DNA of 64,000 nt, from NCBI GenBank assembly GCA_008933795.1, contig WBUJ01000002.1, positions 1 through 64,000 of the forward strand, read 5' to 3'. The DNA is from Candidatus Contendibacter sp. (lineage in GTDB: Bacteria > Pseudomonadota > Gammaproteobacteria > Competibacterales > Competibacteraceae). This document shows positions 1-9,044 of the stretch, one piece after another (position 1 is the stretch's first letter; the number at the start of each line of letters is the position of its first letter). The notes below the pieces were generated by a model, which was not told the origin of the DNA, did not search any database, and was given only the letters and a program-made list of their open reading frames with translations. A program made the position numbers and the translations under genes.

Positions 1-20
1 GGTTCATTGGCGTTTGACAT
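1..20 (-). CDS. Start of an unidentified gene cut by the left edge
   Basis: On the minus strand an ATG at 20-18 is preceded by a strong GGAGG (34-30) about nine bases upstream, and the first codons read MSNANE before the window ends. It lies about 40 bases downstream of the paaK stop and is probably the next gene of that operon. Too little is visible to name it. Confidence 0.4.
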
Positions 21-58
21 GACTACGTACCTCCAAAGGCTCAAAACTCAAGACGGTT

Positions 59-1369
59 TCATCTTTCCTTATGCTTGCGATGGTCGATCACGCGCACCGC
101 CTTACCCTCGGAACGGGGCAGATCGCCGGTGCGTTTGACCACGACGCGGGCGGTGACGCCGATGAAGTCCTTGATGTCCTTCTGCGCCTTGTGCGCGACT
201 CGATCCATGGCTTCCTGTCCCTGGGCGACCAGCGGAGGACTCCCCTCGACATTGACCGTCAGCAGATCGAGATTGCCTTCGCGGGCGATCTCCAGTTGAT
301 AGAACGGCGACAGAGTCTCGGTCTGCATCAGGATGGCTTCGACCTGCGATGGAAACACGTTGACGCCGCGAATGATCAGCATGTCGTCGGTGCGACCGGT
401 GACGCGCTTCATGCGCACGTGCGTGCGGCCACAACGGCAGGGGGCGGGATCGAGCACCGACACATCGCGGGTGCGGTAGCGGATGACCGGGAAGGCTTCC
501 TTGGTCAGGGAGGTGATGACGATCTCGCCGGCCTCGCCGTAGGGAATCGGCTGGCCGGTATTCACATCCACTGCCTCGATCAGGAAATGATCCTCGAACA
601 CGTGCAGGCCATTTTTGGCCTCGATGCACTCGATGGCGACGCCGGGGCCGATGACTTCCGACAATCCGTAGATATCCACCGCGGCGATGCCCAGGCGCGA
701 TTCCAGTTCGTAGCGCATCTCCTCGGTCCACGGTTCGGCGCCGAAAATGCCGACCTTGAGCGGCAGCTTGCGCAGATCCACGTTCATGGTCTCGGCGGCC
801 TCGGCCAGATTGAGCGCGTAGGAAGGGGTACAGGACAAACCGGTCGGCTCGAAGTCCTGAATCAGCATGATTTGTCGCTGGGTCTGGCCGCCGGAGATCG
901 GGGTTACCATCACGCCCAGTTCCTCGGCGCCGTAATGCAGGCCCAGCCCGCCAGTGAACAGACCGTAACCGTAGGCGTTGTGCAGGCGGTCGCCGGGGCG
1001 CATCCCGGCGGCGGCCAGGCTACGGGCCATCACCCGGGCCCAGGTACGGATATCGCGCCGAGTGTAACCCACCACGGTCGGCTTGCCGGTGGTGCCGGAC
1101 GAGGCGTGAATGCGCACCACCTGATCGGTGGGCACGGCGAACATGCCGAAGGGGTAGTTCTCGCGCAGGTTTTCCTTCTTGGTGAAGGGCAACAGGCGCA
1201 CGTCGGCCACCGACCGAATGTGGCGCGGCTTGACGCCAAGTTCGTCCATGGCGTCGCGGTAATACTTGACGGTCTGATAGCAACGCTCGACGGTGGCGTG
1301 CAGCCGGTTGAGTTGCAGCGCCTGCAATTCCTCGCGGGGCAGGGTTTCCTGTTCGATGTCCAGAATCAT
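59..1369 (-). CDS. paaK: Phenylacetate-CoA ligase (aryl-acid CoA ligase)
   Basis: An AMP-forming ligase that activates phenylacetate or a related aryl acid to its CoA thioester in the cytoplasm. The 436-residue length is normal for PaaK. Visible motifs are the adenylate P-loop [13 protein letters not shown] near residue 90, [10 protein letters not shown] near 235, YRTRD near 298, and the C-terminal swivel region [20 protein letters not shown] near 328. It is the last complete gene of a minus-strand series with a CBS-ACT protein, livFG and, further upstream, iorAB. The iorAB product makes aryl-acetyl-CoA from aryl pyruvates, so the two enzymes fit one aromatic amino-acid route. The true substrate (phenylacetate, hydroxyphenylacetate or indoleacetate) cannot be read from the sequence. 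Confidence 0.93.
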   Translation of the reverse strand: MILDIEQETLPREELQALQLNRLHATVERCYQTVKYYRDAMDELGVKPRHIRSVADVRLLPFTKKENLRENYPFGMFAVPTDQVVRIHASSGTTGKPTVVGYTRRDIRTWARVMARSLAAAGMRPGDRLHNAYGYGLFTGGLGLHYGAEELGVMVTPISGGQTQRQIMLIQDFEPTGLSCTPSYALNLAEAAETMNVDLRKLPLKVGIFGAEPWTEEMRYELESRLGIAAVDIYGLSEVIGPGVAIECIEAKNGLHVFEDHFLIEAVDVNTGQPIPYGEAGEIVITSLTKEAFPVIRYRTRDVSVLDPAPCRCGRTHVRMKRVTGRTDDMLIIRGVNVFPSQVEAILMQTETLSPFYQLEIAREGNLDLLTVNVEGSPPLVAQGQEAMDRVAHKAQKDIKDFIGVTARVVVKRTGDLPRSEGKAVRVIDHRKHKER

Positions 1370-1398
1370 AAAACCGTTCTCGGTGTTGGGAATGACAG

Positions 1399-2067
1399 TT
1401 AGAGGTTGGAAGCTGGGGGCGGCAGAGTTTCAGTCAGCAAATCATAGCCGAGGTCGCGCAGCCGTTGGTTCAGGGCGCGTGGATCATCGGCCCGATAGCG
1501 TACCACGGCGATTCGCAGGCCGGTTTGGTCGGGATGCAGCGGCGACACCACGGTGGCGATGTAGCCGCCGGCATCGTTGATGGCGGCCAGCAATCGACCC
1601 AGTTGCCCGGTGGTGTCGGGCAAATGCACCGCGATGCGGGTGGTGTCCTCCATCAGGCAGCCGGTAATGTCGAGAAAGAAATCCAGCAGATCCTCGTGGG
1701 TCAAAATGCCAACCAGTTTGCCCCCCTTTTCGACGACGGGCAGGCACCCGATTTTTTCCTGCCGCAGCAGGCGGGCGGCTTCCTCGACCAGGGTATCGGG
1801 GGCGCAAGCGACGACTCGGGTTTGCATGATCCTGGCGGCGGTGAGCTTGCCGAGCAAGTAGTTCGCCTCGCCGACCGACAGGGTCGTGATCGGCGAGGGC
1901 GAGACTCGCTCGAGGTCGTGGGACGTCACCAACCCCACCAAATGGCCGTCGCGCGCCACGGGTAAATGGCGGATGTGATGATCCCGCATCAGCGCCGCCA
2001 ACTGGGTCACGCGGGTATCCTCGGCGACCTGCAATACCGCGCGCGTCATGATCCGGTCCACGTACAT
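1399..2067 (-). CDS. CBS-CBS-ACT domain protein (AcuB-like)
   Basis: A 222-residue cytoplasmic protein with two CBS motifs (residues about 1-60 and 75-135) followed by an ACT-like ligand-binding segment (about 140-215). It begins MYVDRIMTR, typical of stand-alone CBS pairs, and the second CBS carries the [17 protein letters not shown] strand-turn. The CBS-CBS-ACT order matches AcuB-type proteins. CBS pairs bind adenine nucleotides and ACT domains bind amino acids. Lying 14 bases downstream of livF and just upstream of paaK, it may sense energy or amino-acid state for this uptake and catabolism operon; that role is inference. No catalytic motif is present. Confidence 0.85.
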   Translation of the reverse strand: MYVDRIMTRAVLQVAEDTRVTQLAALMRDHHIRHLPVARDGHLVGLVTSHDLERVSPSPITTLSVGEANYLLGKLTAARIMQTRVVACAPDTLVEEAARLLRQEKIGCLPVVEKGGKLVGILTHEDLLDFFLDITGCLMEDTTRIAVHLPDTTGQLGRLLAAINDAGGYIATVVSPLHPDQTGLRIAVVRYRADDPRALNQRLRDLGYDLLTETLPPPASNL

Positions 2068-2081
2068 GATTCACCTCCCTA

Positions 2082-2849
2082 TCAATACCCTAGATAAGCC
2101 CGGCGCACGTCGTCGTCGGCCAGCAGTTCCGCCGCCGGGGCGGTCTTGGCGATGCGGCCGGTTTCCAGAATATAGCCGCGCCGGGCGATGGCCAGGGCGG
2201 CGTGGGCGTTCTGTTCCACCAGCAGGATGGTCACGCCCCGGCCGCTGAGTTCGACGATCACCCGGAAGATTTCCTCGACCAGCAGCGGCGCCAGCCCCAT
2301 CGAGGGTTCGTCCAACAGCAACAGGCGCGGCCGACCGAGCAGGGCGCGGCCGATGGCCAGCATTTGCTGTTGGCCGCCAGACAGGGTGCCGGCCAGTTGC
2401 TGGCGGCGTTCGGCGAGAATCGGAAACAGGGCATAGACATGCTCCGTTTCCTCTCGCACCCACTGGGGATCGCGCTGTTGGCGGTAGGCGCCCAGCCGCA
2501 GGTTGTCCTCGACGCTCAGGGGCGCAAAAACCTGCCGGCCCTCGGGCACCTGGCAAACGCCGGCGGCGACGATGCGATGCGGCGGCCAGCGGGTGATGTC
2601 CCGACCCGCGAAACGGACGCAGCCGCCGCTGGCGGGGTGCAAACCGGACAGGGTATGCAGCAGGGTGGTTTTACCCGCGCCGTTGCCGCCCACCAGCGCG
2701 ACCAGTTCGCCGGAATGGACGGTTAAGTCCACCGCATGAATGGCGCGAACCGGGCCGTAGTCGCTGCTCAGGCCAGCCACCCGCAACAGGGGCTCCTCAC
2801 GCTCGCCGGCCACGGAATTTCGATGGCCGACCACCGATTCAGACGGCAT
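2082..2849 (-). CDS. livF: Branched-chain-type amino acid ABC transporter ATP-binding protein LivF
   Basis: One of the two cytoplasmic ATPases of a HAAT-family importer. The 255-residue chain has Walker A GGNGAGKTT near residue 54, the LivF-typical VCQVPEGRQVF, signature LSGGQQQML, Walker B RLLLLDEPSMGLAP, and H-loop region ILLVEQNAH. The first 18 or so residues are a non-conserved extension, so an internal start is possible. It overlaps livG by 11 bases, consistent with coupled translation. Family members carry branched-chain amino acids, but linkage to paaK and iorAB suggests an aromatic or aryl substrate. Confidence 0.93.
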   Translation of the reverse strand: MPSESVVGHRNSVAGEREEPLLRVAGLSSDYGPVRAIHAVDLTVHSGELVALVGGNGAGKTTLLHTLSGLHPASGGCVRFAGRDITRWPPHRIVAAGVCQVPEGRQVFAPLSVEDNLRLGAYRQQRDPQWVREETEHVYALFPILAERRQQLAGTLSGGQQQMLAIGRALLGRPRLLLLDEPSMGLAPLLVEEIFRVIVELSGRGVTILLVEQNAHAALAIARRGYILETGRIAKTAPAAELLADDDVRRAYLGY

Positions 2850-3618
2850 ATTGCACCGCTCCTCCCAGATAGGCGGCGATCACCCGGGGATCGGCCTGAA
2901 TTTCCGCTGGCGGACCCTCGGCCAGCACGCTGCCGTAATCCAGCACCAGCAGCCGGTCGGAAACGCTCATCACCAGCGGCATGTGATGCTCAACCAGCAA
3001 CACGGTCACGCCACTGGCGCGGATGCGGGCGATCAGTTCGCGCAAGGCCAGGGTTTCGGTGTCGTTGAGACCGGCGGCGGGTTCGTCGAGCAGCAGGAGA
3101 CGCGGTTTCGCGGCCAGGGCACGGGCGATTTCGACCCGTTTCATCAGGCCGTAGGGCAGGGCGCCGGCCGATTGCCCGGCCCGGTCGGCTAGATCGCACA
3201 GTTCCAATGCCTCGTTGGCCCATTCCCGCAAGCGCCGCTCCTCGCGCCGCACCTGGGGTAGACGCAACGCGGCGGCCAGTAAACCGGTCCGGGCACGCAG
3301 GTGACAGCCGACCATGACGTTCTCGACCACGGTCATGTTGAAGAATAGTTGCAGGTTCTGGAAGGTTCGCGCCATCCCCAGGGCGGCGATACGGTGCGGC
3401 GGCAGGCCACGCAGCTCGTGCCCATCGAAGCGGATCGAGCCAGAGGAGGGTTTGTAAAATCCGCACAGGTCGTTGAACAGGGTGGTCTTGCCGGCGCCGT
3501 TCGGGCCGATGATGGCGTAGATCAAGCCGGCTGGCGTCTGGAAGCTGACCCCGGCCAGGGCCATGACGCCGCCGAAACTCTGTTCCAGTCCTTCGACTGC
3601 GAGCAAATTCCTGGTCAT
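2839..3618 (-). CDS. livG: Branched-chain-type amino acid ABC transporter ATP-binding protein LivG
   Basis: The second ATPase of the same importer, 259 residues, with Walker A GPNGAGKTT near residue 39, ARTFQNLQLF, a PYGLMKRVEIARALA signature region (LivG proteins deviate from LSGGQ), Walker B RLLLLDEPAAGLN, and LLVEHHM. Its ATG overlaps the stop of the upstream coiled-coil gene as ATGA (3618-3615), and no Shine-Dalgarno is evident, so translation appears coupled to an unrelated gene. In ordinary liv operons livG follows livM; here livM lies 9.2 kb upstream beyond inserted genes. Transcription of livGF therefore probably depends on the inserted genes or on a new promoter within them. Confidence 0.93.
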   Translation of the reverse strand: MTRNLLAVEGLEQSFGGVMALAGVSFQTPAGLIYAIIGPNGAGKTTLFNDLCGFYKPSSGSIRFDGHELRGLPPHRIAALGMARTFQNLQLFFNMTVVENVMVGCHLRARTGLLAAALRLPQVRREERRLREWANEALELCDLADRAGQSAGALPYGLMKRVEIARALAAKPRLLLLDEPAAGLNDTETLALRELIARIRASGVTVLLVEHHMPLVMSVSDRLLVLDYGSVLAEGPPAEIQADPRVIAAYLGGAVQYAV

Positions 3619-4466
3619 TTAGCTACCATGATGTTAAAGCGTTCACTTTTAAACTGACCAAGACTCATCGGCGTGAAATAAGTAAAATAACTGTTGGCGT
3701 TATCCTCTCTTTGGCCCAAGAGAATCTCCAAATCAGCGACATTTCCGTTTTTCGGGTATATTATGAAACGTAAACTGGCTCCCACACGACTGTAAACCTG
3801 ATAAGCGCCCTTCAACAAGTCATCTTGGTTAATCTGGATTCCGCTACTAAAATTATTAAAAATTTCATTACGCTCATCATCGTTAAAGTGATTGCTGATC
3901 TTGATATTTTCCATACGCCAACTCCTCTTGGGTTCGATATCGGTAATGACCGGGGTAATGACTGGCTTGATGGAAGATTTCGCCGTCGCCGTCGACCCAG
4001 TTTGGTTAGATTTTTTTTCCTGAACTGGAGTCGTTTGAGCTTTAATCCCCGGTTTTGCTATCGCCCGCTCCTCGCTTAAAATTGTTTGTAAATTCCTAGC
4101 GAGCCGTAAATTTTCCTCTAAATCATTTTTTTCCTTGGTAATCGCCTCGATCTTGGTACGTATATTTTTGATGTCCGCGCGAATCTCTATGGCTTGTACT
4201 CTATACTTTTCTGAATCAGGTAAACTGGAAAGCTTTTGTTCCTGCTCCTCCAATTTCATCTGGACATCGTAAGCTTTCTCCTGTCGCGCCTTGGCGTCAG
4301 CCAGTTTATTTTCCAGCTCCGCCACTCGGTTATTTAGCTCCTGCAAATTGGTTTGAGCGTGCCCAAGCTGAATCACACCCGACATGACAAACAAGGTTAT
4401 CAATAGCCCCGCCAGCAGGATGATATAGGGTTTTTTACCAGCAACATCATTCATGGCCGTATCCAT
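3615..4466 (-). CDS. Membrane-anchored coiled-coil protein of unknown function
   Basis: I do not recognise a family. The 283-residue product has one N-terminal hydrophobic segment (about 13-36, signal anchor or signal peptide ending GHAQ), a long heptad-rich coiled coil (about 38-125), a Ser/Thr/Pro/Lys-rich linker (about 130-180) and a C-terminal globular region (about 185-283). The base composition is clearly lower in GC than in the liv genes. It starts 22 bases after the kinase gene ends, and both are transcribed together, so it may be a partner or substrate of that kinase, with the coiled coil outside the cytoplasmic membrane. That pairing is inferred from position only. Confidence 0.8.
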   Translation of the reverse strand: MDTAMNDVAGKKPYIILLAGLLITLFVMSGVIQLGHAQTNLQELNNRVAELENKLADAKARQEKAYDVQMKLEEQEQKLSSLPDSEKYRVQAIEIRADIKNIRTKIEAITKEKNDLEENLRLARNLQTILSEERAIAKPGIKAQTTPVQEKKSNQTGSTATAKSSIKPVITPVITDIEPKRSWRMENIKISNHFNDDERNEIFNNFSSGIQINQDDLLKGAYQVYSRVGASLRFIIYPKNGNVADLEILLGQREDNANSYFTYFTPMSLGQFKSERFNIMVAK

Positions 4467-4488
4467 TCTGGATGAATTTAGAAAATAG

Positions 4489-6591
4489 CTACCTACTCAA
4501 GGATTTATCAAGCGCATCGACGGCACTTTTAATCTCTTGAAGTTTTTTCAGCGTTGCATCGCTTTCCTGTTGAGTCGAACCCGCTACTGGCTTGACCTGA
4601 CTCGAAGTTGTCTTAGCGGTTTGGCGCCGCGTACTCTGTCGCTGTCGTTCCGCCGACCATTCAGCGCGTACTTGCTCGCGCAGACGCAACAGACCATCGT
4701 GATTTGGAGCCAGCGCCAGCCCTTTTTCGATTTGCCGCAAACTGTCCTGGTATTTGCCATTCCGCCGATAATCCGACGCCCGAGCCAGATACTGACCAGC
4801 ATCCGCTTGCCGCCGCGCCGTTTCTTTCTGCTGGCGCGCTCGTTCAAGTTTTTGACGTTCCACGATTTCGGCTTGTTGCCGTGCCTCTTCCTCCCCCTGG
4901 CGTGCTTGCTCAACCTTCCGACGTTCCGTCTCCTCTTGCCGTTGCACCTCTCCCTTCTGGCGCTGTTGTTCGACTGCCCGGGCCTGCACCTGTTGGCGTA
5001 ACGCTAACAAACCTGGATGATCGGGTGCCGCCAACAAACCTTGCTGAATACGAATCAGACTGATTTCCAATAGACCTTCCTGGAAGTTGGTCTGCGCTTG
5101 CGCGAGAAATTGCTCGGCTTGTAGTCGAGATTGTTGTTGCTCCTCCTCTCGGACTTTCCGGGCGCTCGCTTCGACAAGTTGACGCTCGATTTCCTGGCGT
5201 AACCGTAATAACTCTGCATTTTCCGGGGCTACCGTTAAACCCATTTTTATTTGATCCAAGCTTTCCAGAAAGGCTCCTCCATCAAGTTGCTGTTGGGCCT
5301 TTTTTGCAAATTCTTTTGCGATAGTTTCCAGGCCAGCCCGTGCATTAGAATTACCTGGATCAAGGGTTAGAATACGTTTATAAGTCGCCTCCGCGTTTTC
5401 TTGACCAGACTCTTCTACTAAAAGCCCTGCTTTCAGTTGCATCTCCGCCTGCTTTAGCAATGTTTCTACTGCCTGTTCGCCTTTTTTTCTTGGTTCAGAA
5501 ACATCAGCCCGCTCCATCGGGTTCCATAATCCGAAGAGATAAAACGTCGCGACAGATATAGCTATAAAACCGGCTATCAAAATAGAAACAGGCCATCGCA
5601 ATCTTTTCCCAAGGAGACTCTGAATTTTTCCGGTTGTGAATTCCATCACACTGATGTGGCTGACATCTTTATTTAACCCAGACTGGGTTCTTATATCGTC
5701 ACCTATCACCGAGTCGAGCGATGTCAAAAACTCATTGATATTTTTATAGCGATCCGTGCTTTTCTTCGTGAGCAATTTGTTCAAAACAGGTTGTAAATAA
5801 GCGTACTGCTTCGGTAACTCCGGAATCGGGTCATGCAAGTGTTTCAGTGTAATGGCAATAGGATTCCCCGCTTCGTAAAGCCGGCGCCCAACGAGCATCT
5901 CGTAAAAAACAACGCCAAGGCTGTACAAGTCGGACCGTATCGTGGTGCTTTCGCCCATGGCCTGTTCCGGGCTCATGTAGCCCGGACTGCCAACCGCTAG
6001 TCCAGACAGGGTATGAATGGTTTTCGATTCGATGATCCGTGCGACCCCAAAGTCGGTCAACACAGGAGTGCCGTCCTGTCGAAACATGATATTGGAAGGC
6101 TTGACATCCCGGTGAATGATGCCTCTCTCATGCGCGTACCCTAGCGCCTTTGCGATTGCCCTCGCAATCTGGATGGCGGAATCAAAGGATAAACCACCCT
6201 GCTTGATTCGGTCGCTGAGCGTGCCGCCGGGGAGATATTCGACGGACAGAAAAAGCTGATTATTTTCGGAAATCCCAACGTCGTGAATCGTGATGATATT
6301 CGGATGCAACAACCGGGCAAGAATAAGGCCTTCCTTTTTGAAGCGTTGCTTGAACTCATCGTCCTCCTCGGGGCTATGCGCCAGAATTTTTATCGCTACC
6401 TGACGTCCGAGGGATTGTTGCATGGCGCGATAGACGGTGGCCATTCCACCGCGTCCGATCTGGCACTCTATTTGATAGCCAGCGATTTGCACAGATCCCC
6501 ACTGGCGCGGGTTTTCGTTCCCTTGGCCCGCTTCAGGGAATGAGTCCAAGTGTGAGCCTTTGAAACTCAAAGTCTGGCTCCTCGTCCCCAT
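4489..6591 (-). CDS. Transmembrane Ser/Thr protein kinase (PknB-like) with TPR-like C-terminus
   Basis: A eukaryotic-type kinase of 700 residues. The kinase domain (about 36-290) shows the glycine loop GRGGMATVYRA, catalytic Lys68 in AIKIL, catalytic loop HRDVKPSN (160-167), DFG (180-182), activation segment and SPGYMSPEQ. One transmembrane helix follows (about 333-356). The C-terminal half holds four repeats of about 65 residues of the pattern AG/NFQEG..SL..I..GL..AP, each followed by a Glu/Arg/Gln-rich coiled coil, resembling TPR units. I place the start at ATG 6591; a TTG at 6606 would add five residues. GC content is lower than in the liv genes, consistent with acquisition. With the adjacent coiled-coil and lectin genes it could form an envelope sensing unit. 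Confidence 0.9.
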   Translation of the reverse strand: MGTRSQTLSFKGSHLDSFPEAGQGNENPRQWGSVQIAGYQIECQIGRGGMATVYRAMQQSLGRQVAIKILAHSPEEDDEFKQRFKKEGLILARLLHPNIITIHDVGISENNQLFLSVEYLPGGTLSDRIKQGGLSFDSAIQIARAIAKALGYAHERGIIHRDVKPSNIMFRQDGTPVLTDFGVARIIESKTIHTLSGLAVGSPGYMSPEQAMGESTTIRSDLYSLGVVFYEMLVGRRLYEAGNPIAITLKHLHDPIPELPKQYAYLQPVLNKLLTKKSTDRYKNINEFLTSLDSVIGDDIRTQSGLNKDVSHISVMEFTTGKIQSLLGKRLRWPVSILIAGFIAISVATFYLFGLWNPMERADVSEPRKKGEQAVETLLKQAEMQLKAGLLVEESGQENAEATYKRILTLDPGNSNARAGLETIAKEFAKKAQQQLDGGAFLESLDQIKMGLTVAPENAELLRLRQEIERQLVEASARKVREEEQQQSRLQAEQFLAQAQTNFQEGLLEISLIRIQQGLLAAPDHPGLLALRQQVQARAVEQQRQKGEVQRQEETERRKVEQARQGEEEARQQAEIVERQKLERARQQKETARRQADAGQYLARASDYRRNGKYQDSLRQIEKGLALAPNHDGLLRLREQVRAEWSAERQRQSTRRQTAKTTSSQVKPVAGSTQQESDATLKKLQEIKSAVDALDKSLSR

Positions 6592-6646
6592 CCCTCCCAC
6601 GCCCAAGCAAGTGGGATTGTGGACTGATTGATGAACGAAAGGGTGG

Positions 6647-8551
6647 TCATTTCCCGCCGCCGCCGCCCTCGTCGCTTTTGGGGGTTTGGGAGACGGTGTG
6701 GGTTTGCCCGGCGACGGTCAGGGTTCCGGTTCGTCGGGCCCCGGAGGCATTGACCGCCACCGTGTAGGTCACCGTGCCGGGGCCGGACCCGCTGGCCCCG
6801 GTGGTGATGGTGATCCACTCGTCATGGCTTTGGGCGGTCCAGGCGCAGCCGGCCGGGGTGGACACGGCCACCGTGCCCGCGCCGCCGAGGTAATCGAACG
6901 CTTGGCTGGTCGGGGTGATGGCTTGATTACACTCGCCGCCGCCGCCACCCGCCGGGGCGATTTGGGTGAGGGCGAAACCCTGGGTGGCGGGTCGCCAAGC
7001 CAGTTGCGCGGTGTAGGGCTGGCCGGCGGCGAGGAGGTTCTGGATGGCAATGGTGTTGCCGGAGCGGGCGAGGGTGGCCTGATCCAGGTTGACGGCTGCT
7101 GGATCGGCCAGGAACGAACTGGCGAAGCGGGCCACGGCGAAGGCGGCGCTGGCGTCGCGCGCTCCGCCCGCGTTGTCGTAGGCCCGCACCGCGAGGGTGT
7201 GCGACCCGGCCGCCAAGTTGGAGTAGTTGTAGGCCATGGCGAAGCCGGAGTCTGCTGATCCGGGGTAACTGGGGTAGGCGGCGCCCACGTCGGCGCGCTT
7301 GCCGCCCAGCGGGATGTTGCCGAGGAGCTGGCTGTCCAGGTACAGCTCGATTTTCTGCATCCCCGCCGGGGCCACGGCCCAGCCGCGCACGTTGGAAATA
7401 CCGGAGTAGACGCTACCCGGCGCCGGTTCCTCCAGGGCCAGCACGATGCTTTCCACGGGCGACAACCGGGGCGTGATGGTTGCGCCGGGGTCGGCGATTG
7501 ACCCTTGGCCGGAAGTTGTCCCGGTCAGGTCGGTGGGTTCCCCCGGGCCGGCGGCGACGGCGGGAGCGCCGCCCGCCGGGGCGATCTGGGTGAGGGCGAA
7601 GCCTTGCGTGGCGGGCCGCCAAGTCAGTTGCGCGGTGTAGGGTTGACCGGCGGCCAGGAGGTTCTGGATGGCGATGGTGTTGCCGGAGCGGGCAAGGGTG
7701 GCCTGATCCAGGTTGACGGCTGCTGGATCGGCCAGGAACGAACTGGCGAAGCGGGCCACGGCGAAGGCGGCGCTGGCGTCGCGCGCTCCGCCCGCGTTGT
7801 CGTAGGCCCGCACCGCGAGGGTGTGCGACCCGGCCGCCAAGTTGGAGTAGTTGTAGGCCATGGCGAAGCCGGAGTCTGCCGATCCGGGGTAACTGGGATA
7901 GGCGGCGCCGACATCCGCCCGCCGCCCGCCGAGCGGGATGTTGCCTTGGAGGGCGCCGTCCACGTACAGCTCGATTTTGGTCAAGCCCTGCGGGGCTACC
8001 GCCCAGCCGCGCACGTTGGACACGCCCGAGTAGACGCTGCCCGGCGCTGGTTCTTCTAAAGCCAGCACGATTTGGCTAGATCCCCATTCGCAAAGATAGC
8101 CAGTAACAGAAGTGCCACCAGGAGGTGCAATTCCTTCTAACGCTGCGTCGTCCCACGATCCAGGTGGATGTTGCCAGATTCTTAGATAACCCTGAATGCC
8201 TGTGTAATCATCTGGCTGCCCTGGTGCCCAGTTTGAATAATTCCACGCCTCTCCGGTGATCCAAGTCCAAACACCCTCTTGAGCCGCATCTGTACCTCCC
8301 AACCATATGCTTAATCCATTCGTTAAATTAGCTTCAATCCAATCGTTTTCCTGTTGATTGGTAATCGTCGCTAGATATGCACCTAGGTTAGCGCAGGCGT
8401 TTTTTGCCGCACTCCAATTTAGAGGAGCTATATCGAAACGCTGGTAACTGTGGCCGTTATTTGGATTGTTTAGCTTGGTGGAATCAGCTTGGATTGTGCT
8501 AGTGAAGATCAGCATCAATACTGTGGCCAAAAGTTGCATTTTTCGTATCAT
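6647..8551 (-). CDS. Secreted C-type-lectin / Ig-like repeat / BACON surface protein
   Basis: A 634-residue exported protein. Residues 1-22 form a signal peptide. Residues about 30-156 match a C-type-lectin-like domain (YQRFDIAPLNWSAAKNAC, WLGGTDAAQEGVWTW, WAPGQPDD, a WDDA-type strand, YLCEWG). Two nearly identical modules of about 170 residues (161-330 and about 367-535) each begin with LALEEPAPGSVYSG, resembling Ig-like big-domain repeats. A BACON-like domain (about 541-625) follows, with SGSGPGTVTYTVAVN and GTLTVAGQT, and the tail is glycine-rich. The lectin part is AT-rich while the repeats are very GC-rich, so it looks like a domain fusion. Likely role: binding carbohydrate or another surface. 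Function is inferred from domains only. Confidence 0.82.
   Translation of the reverse strand: MIRKMQLLATVLMLIFTSTIQADSTKLNNPNNGHSYQRFDIAPLNWSAAKNACANLGAYLATITNQQENDWIEANLTNGLSIWLGGTDAAQEGVWTWITGEAWNYSNWAPGQPDDYTGIQGYLRIWQHPPGSWDDAALEGIAPPGGTSVTGYLCEWGSSQIVLALEEPAPGSVYSGVSNVRGWAVAPQGLTKIELYVDGALQGNIPLGGRRADVGAAYPSYPGSADSGFAMAYNYSNLAAGSHTLAVRAYDNAGGARDASAAFAVARFASSFLADPAAVNLDQATLARSGNTIAIQNLLAAGQPYTAQLTWRPATQGFALTQIAPAGGAPAVAAGPGEPTDLTGTTSGQGSIADPGATITPRLSPVESIVLALEEPAPGSVYSGISNVRGWAVAPAGMQKIELYLDSQLLGNIPLGGKRADVGAAYPSYPGSADSGFAMAYNYSNLAAGSHTLAVRAYDNAGGARDASAAFAVARFASSFLADPAAVNLDQATLARSGNTIAIQNLLAAGQPYTAQLAWRPATQGFALTQIAPAGGGGGECNQAITPTSQAFDYLGGAGTVAVSTPAGCAWTAQSHDEWITITTGASGSGPGTVTYTVAVNASGARRTGTLTVAGQTHTVSQTPKSDEGGGGGK
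6950..7450 (-). repeat. Intragenic tandem module, copy 2
   Basis: About 500 bases nearly identical to 7570-8070, encoding the second Ig-like module of the lectin/BACON gene. The copies are separated by about 120 bases encoding a Gly/Pro/Thr-rich linker. High nucleotide identity by eye indicates recent duplication or ongoing gene conversion. Confidence 0.85.
7570..8070 (-). repeat. Intragenic tandem module, copy 1
   Basis: About 500 bases nearly identical to 6950-7450. The upstream boundary (about 8070) coincides with the change from AT-rich lectin-domain sequence to GC-rich repeat sequence. Confidence 0.85.
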
Positions 8552-8582
8552 GTTTTGTACTCAGGTATAATTAAACTTCTTC

Positions 8583-8898
8583 TCAGAAGGGTTTTTGGCG
8601 AACCGTGGCCCACAACCGCCGCGCGCCCTGACTCAAACCCACGAACAACCCCTGCGGCAGAAAAATCATCACGGCCATCAACAGGATGCCGTGAACCAGC
8701 CTTTCGTAATCCTTGAACACCACCAGTTCCTGATGCAGCAGGGTCAGGGCGATGGCGCCACAGGCCGCGCCGAAGGTCGAGGCCATGCCGCCCAGCACCA
8801 CGACCCAGTTCCAACCGCAAGGCGCGACCCACCTGGGAATCCATCAAGTTGAGCGACAGCCAAACGGCCAAAACTTGGCAGCCACGATCACGCGCCAT
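8583..8898 (-). pseudogene. Decayed second copy of the livM 3' end
   Basis: The minus strand encodes a close copy of the last 70 residues of the intact LivM at 12800-13750 (LGGMASTFGAACGAI through GLSQGARRLWATVRQ). It then jumps, after a junction near 8805-8815, to sequence matching a more N-terminal LivM stretch (AVWLSLNLMDSQ, versus LVDSQ in the intact gene). About 180 bases present in intact livM (roughly 13018-13198) are missing and the frame is broken. It has no start or promoter of its own and is a relic. Confidence 0.85.
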
Positions 8899-9004
8899 AA
8901 TGCTAAGGATAAGATGAACACAGTAGGGAGAGGATGGTAGGTCATAGGATACTCTTTCAAAAATCATGGGCTATTTTGATTTTAATACAACATTCTCCTC
9001 TTCG

Positions 9005-9022
9005 AGTCCGAAATTTCGGACT
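9005..9022. repeat. Perfect 18-bp palindrome
   Basis: AGTCCGAAATTTCGGACT is a perfect palindrome 22 bases before the ATG of the decayed AAA-ATPase gene. It could be an operator or part of a small hairpin element. No second copy was noticed in the window. Confidence 0.6.
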
Positions 9023-9044
9023 TTCGCCACCACGAGCGGATACC

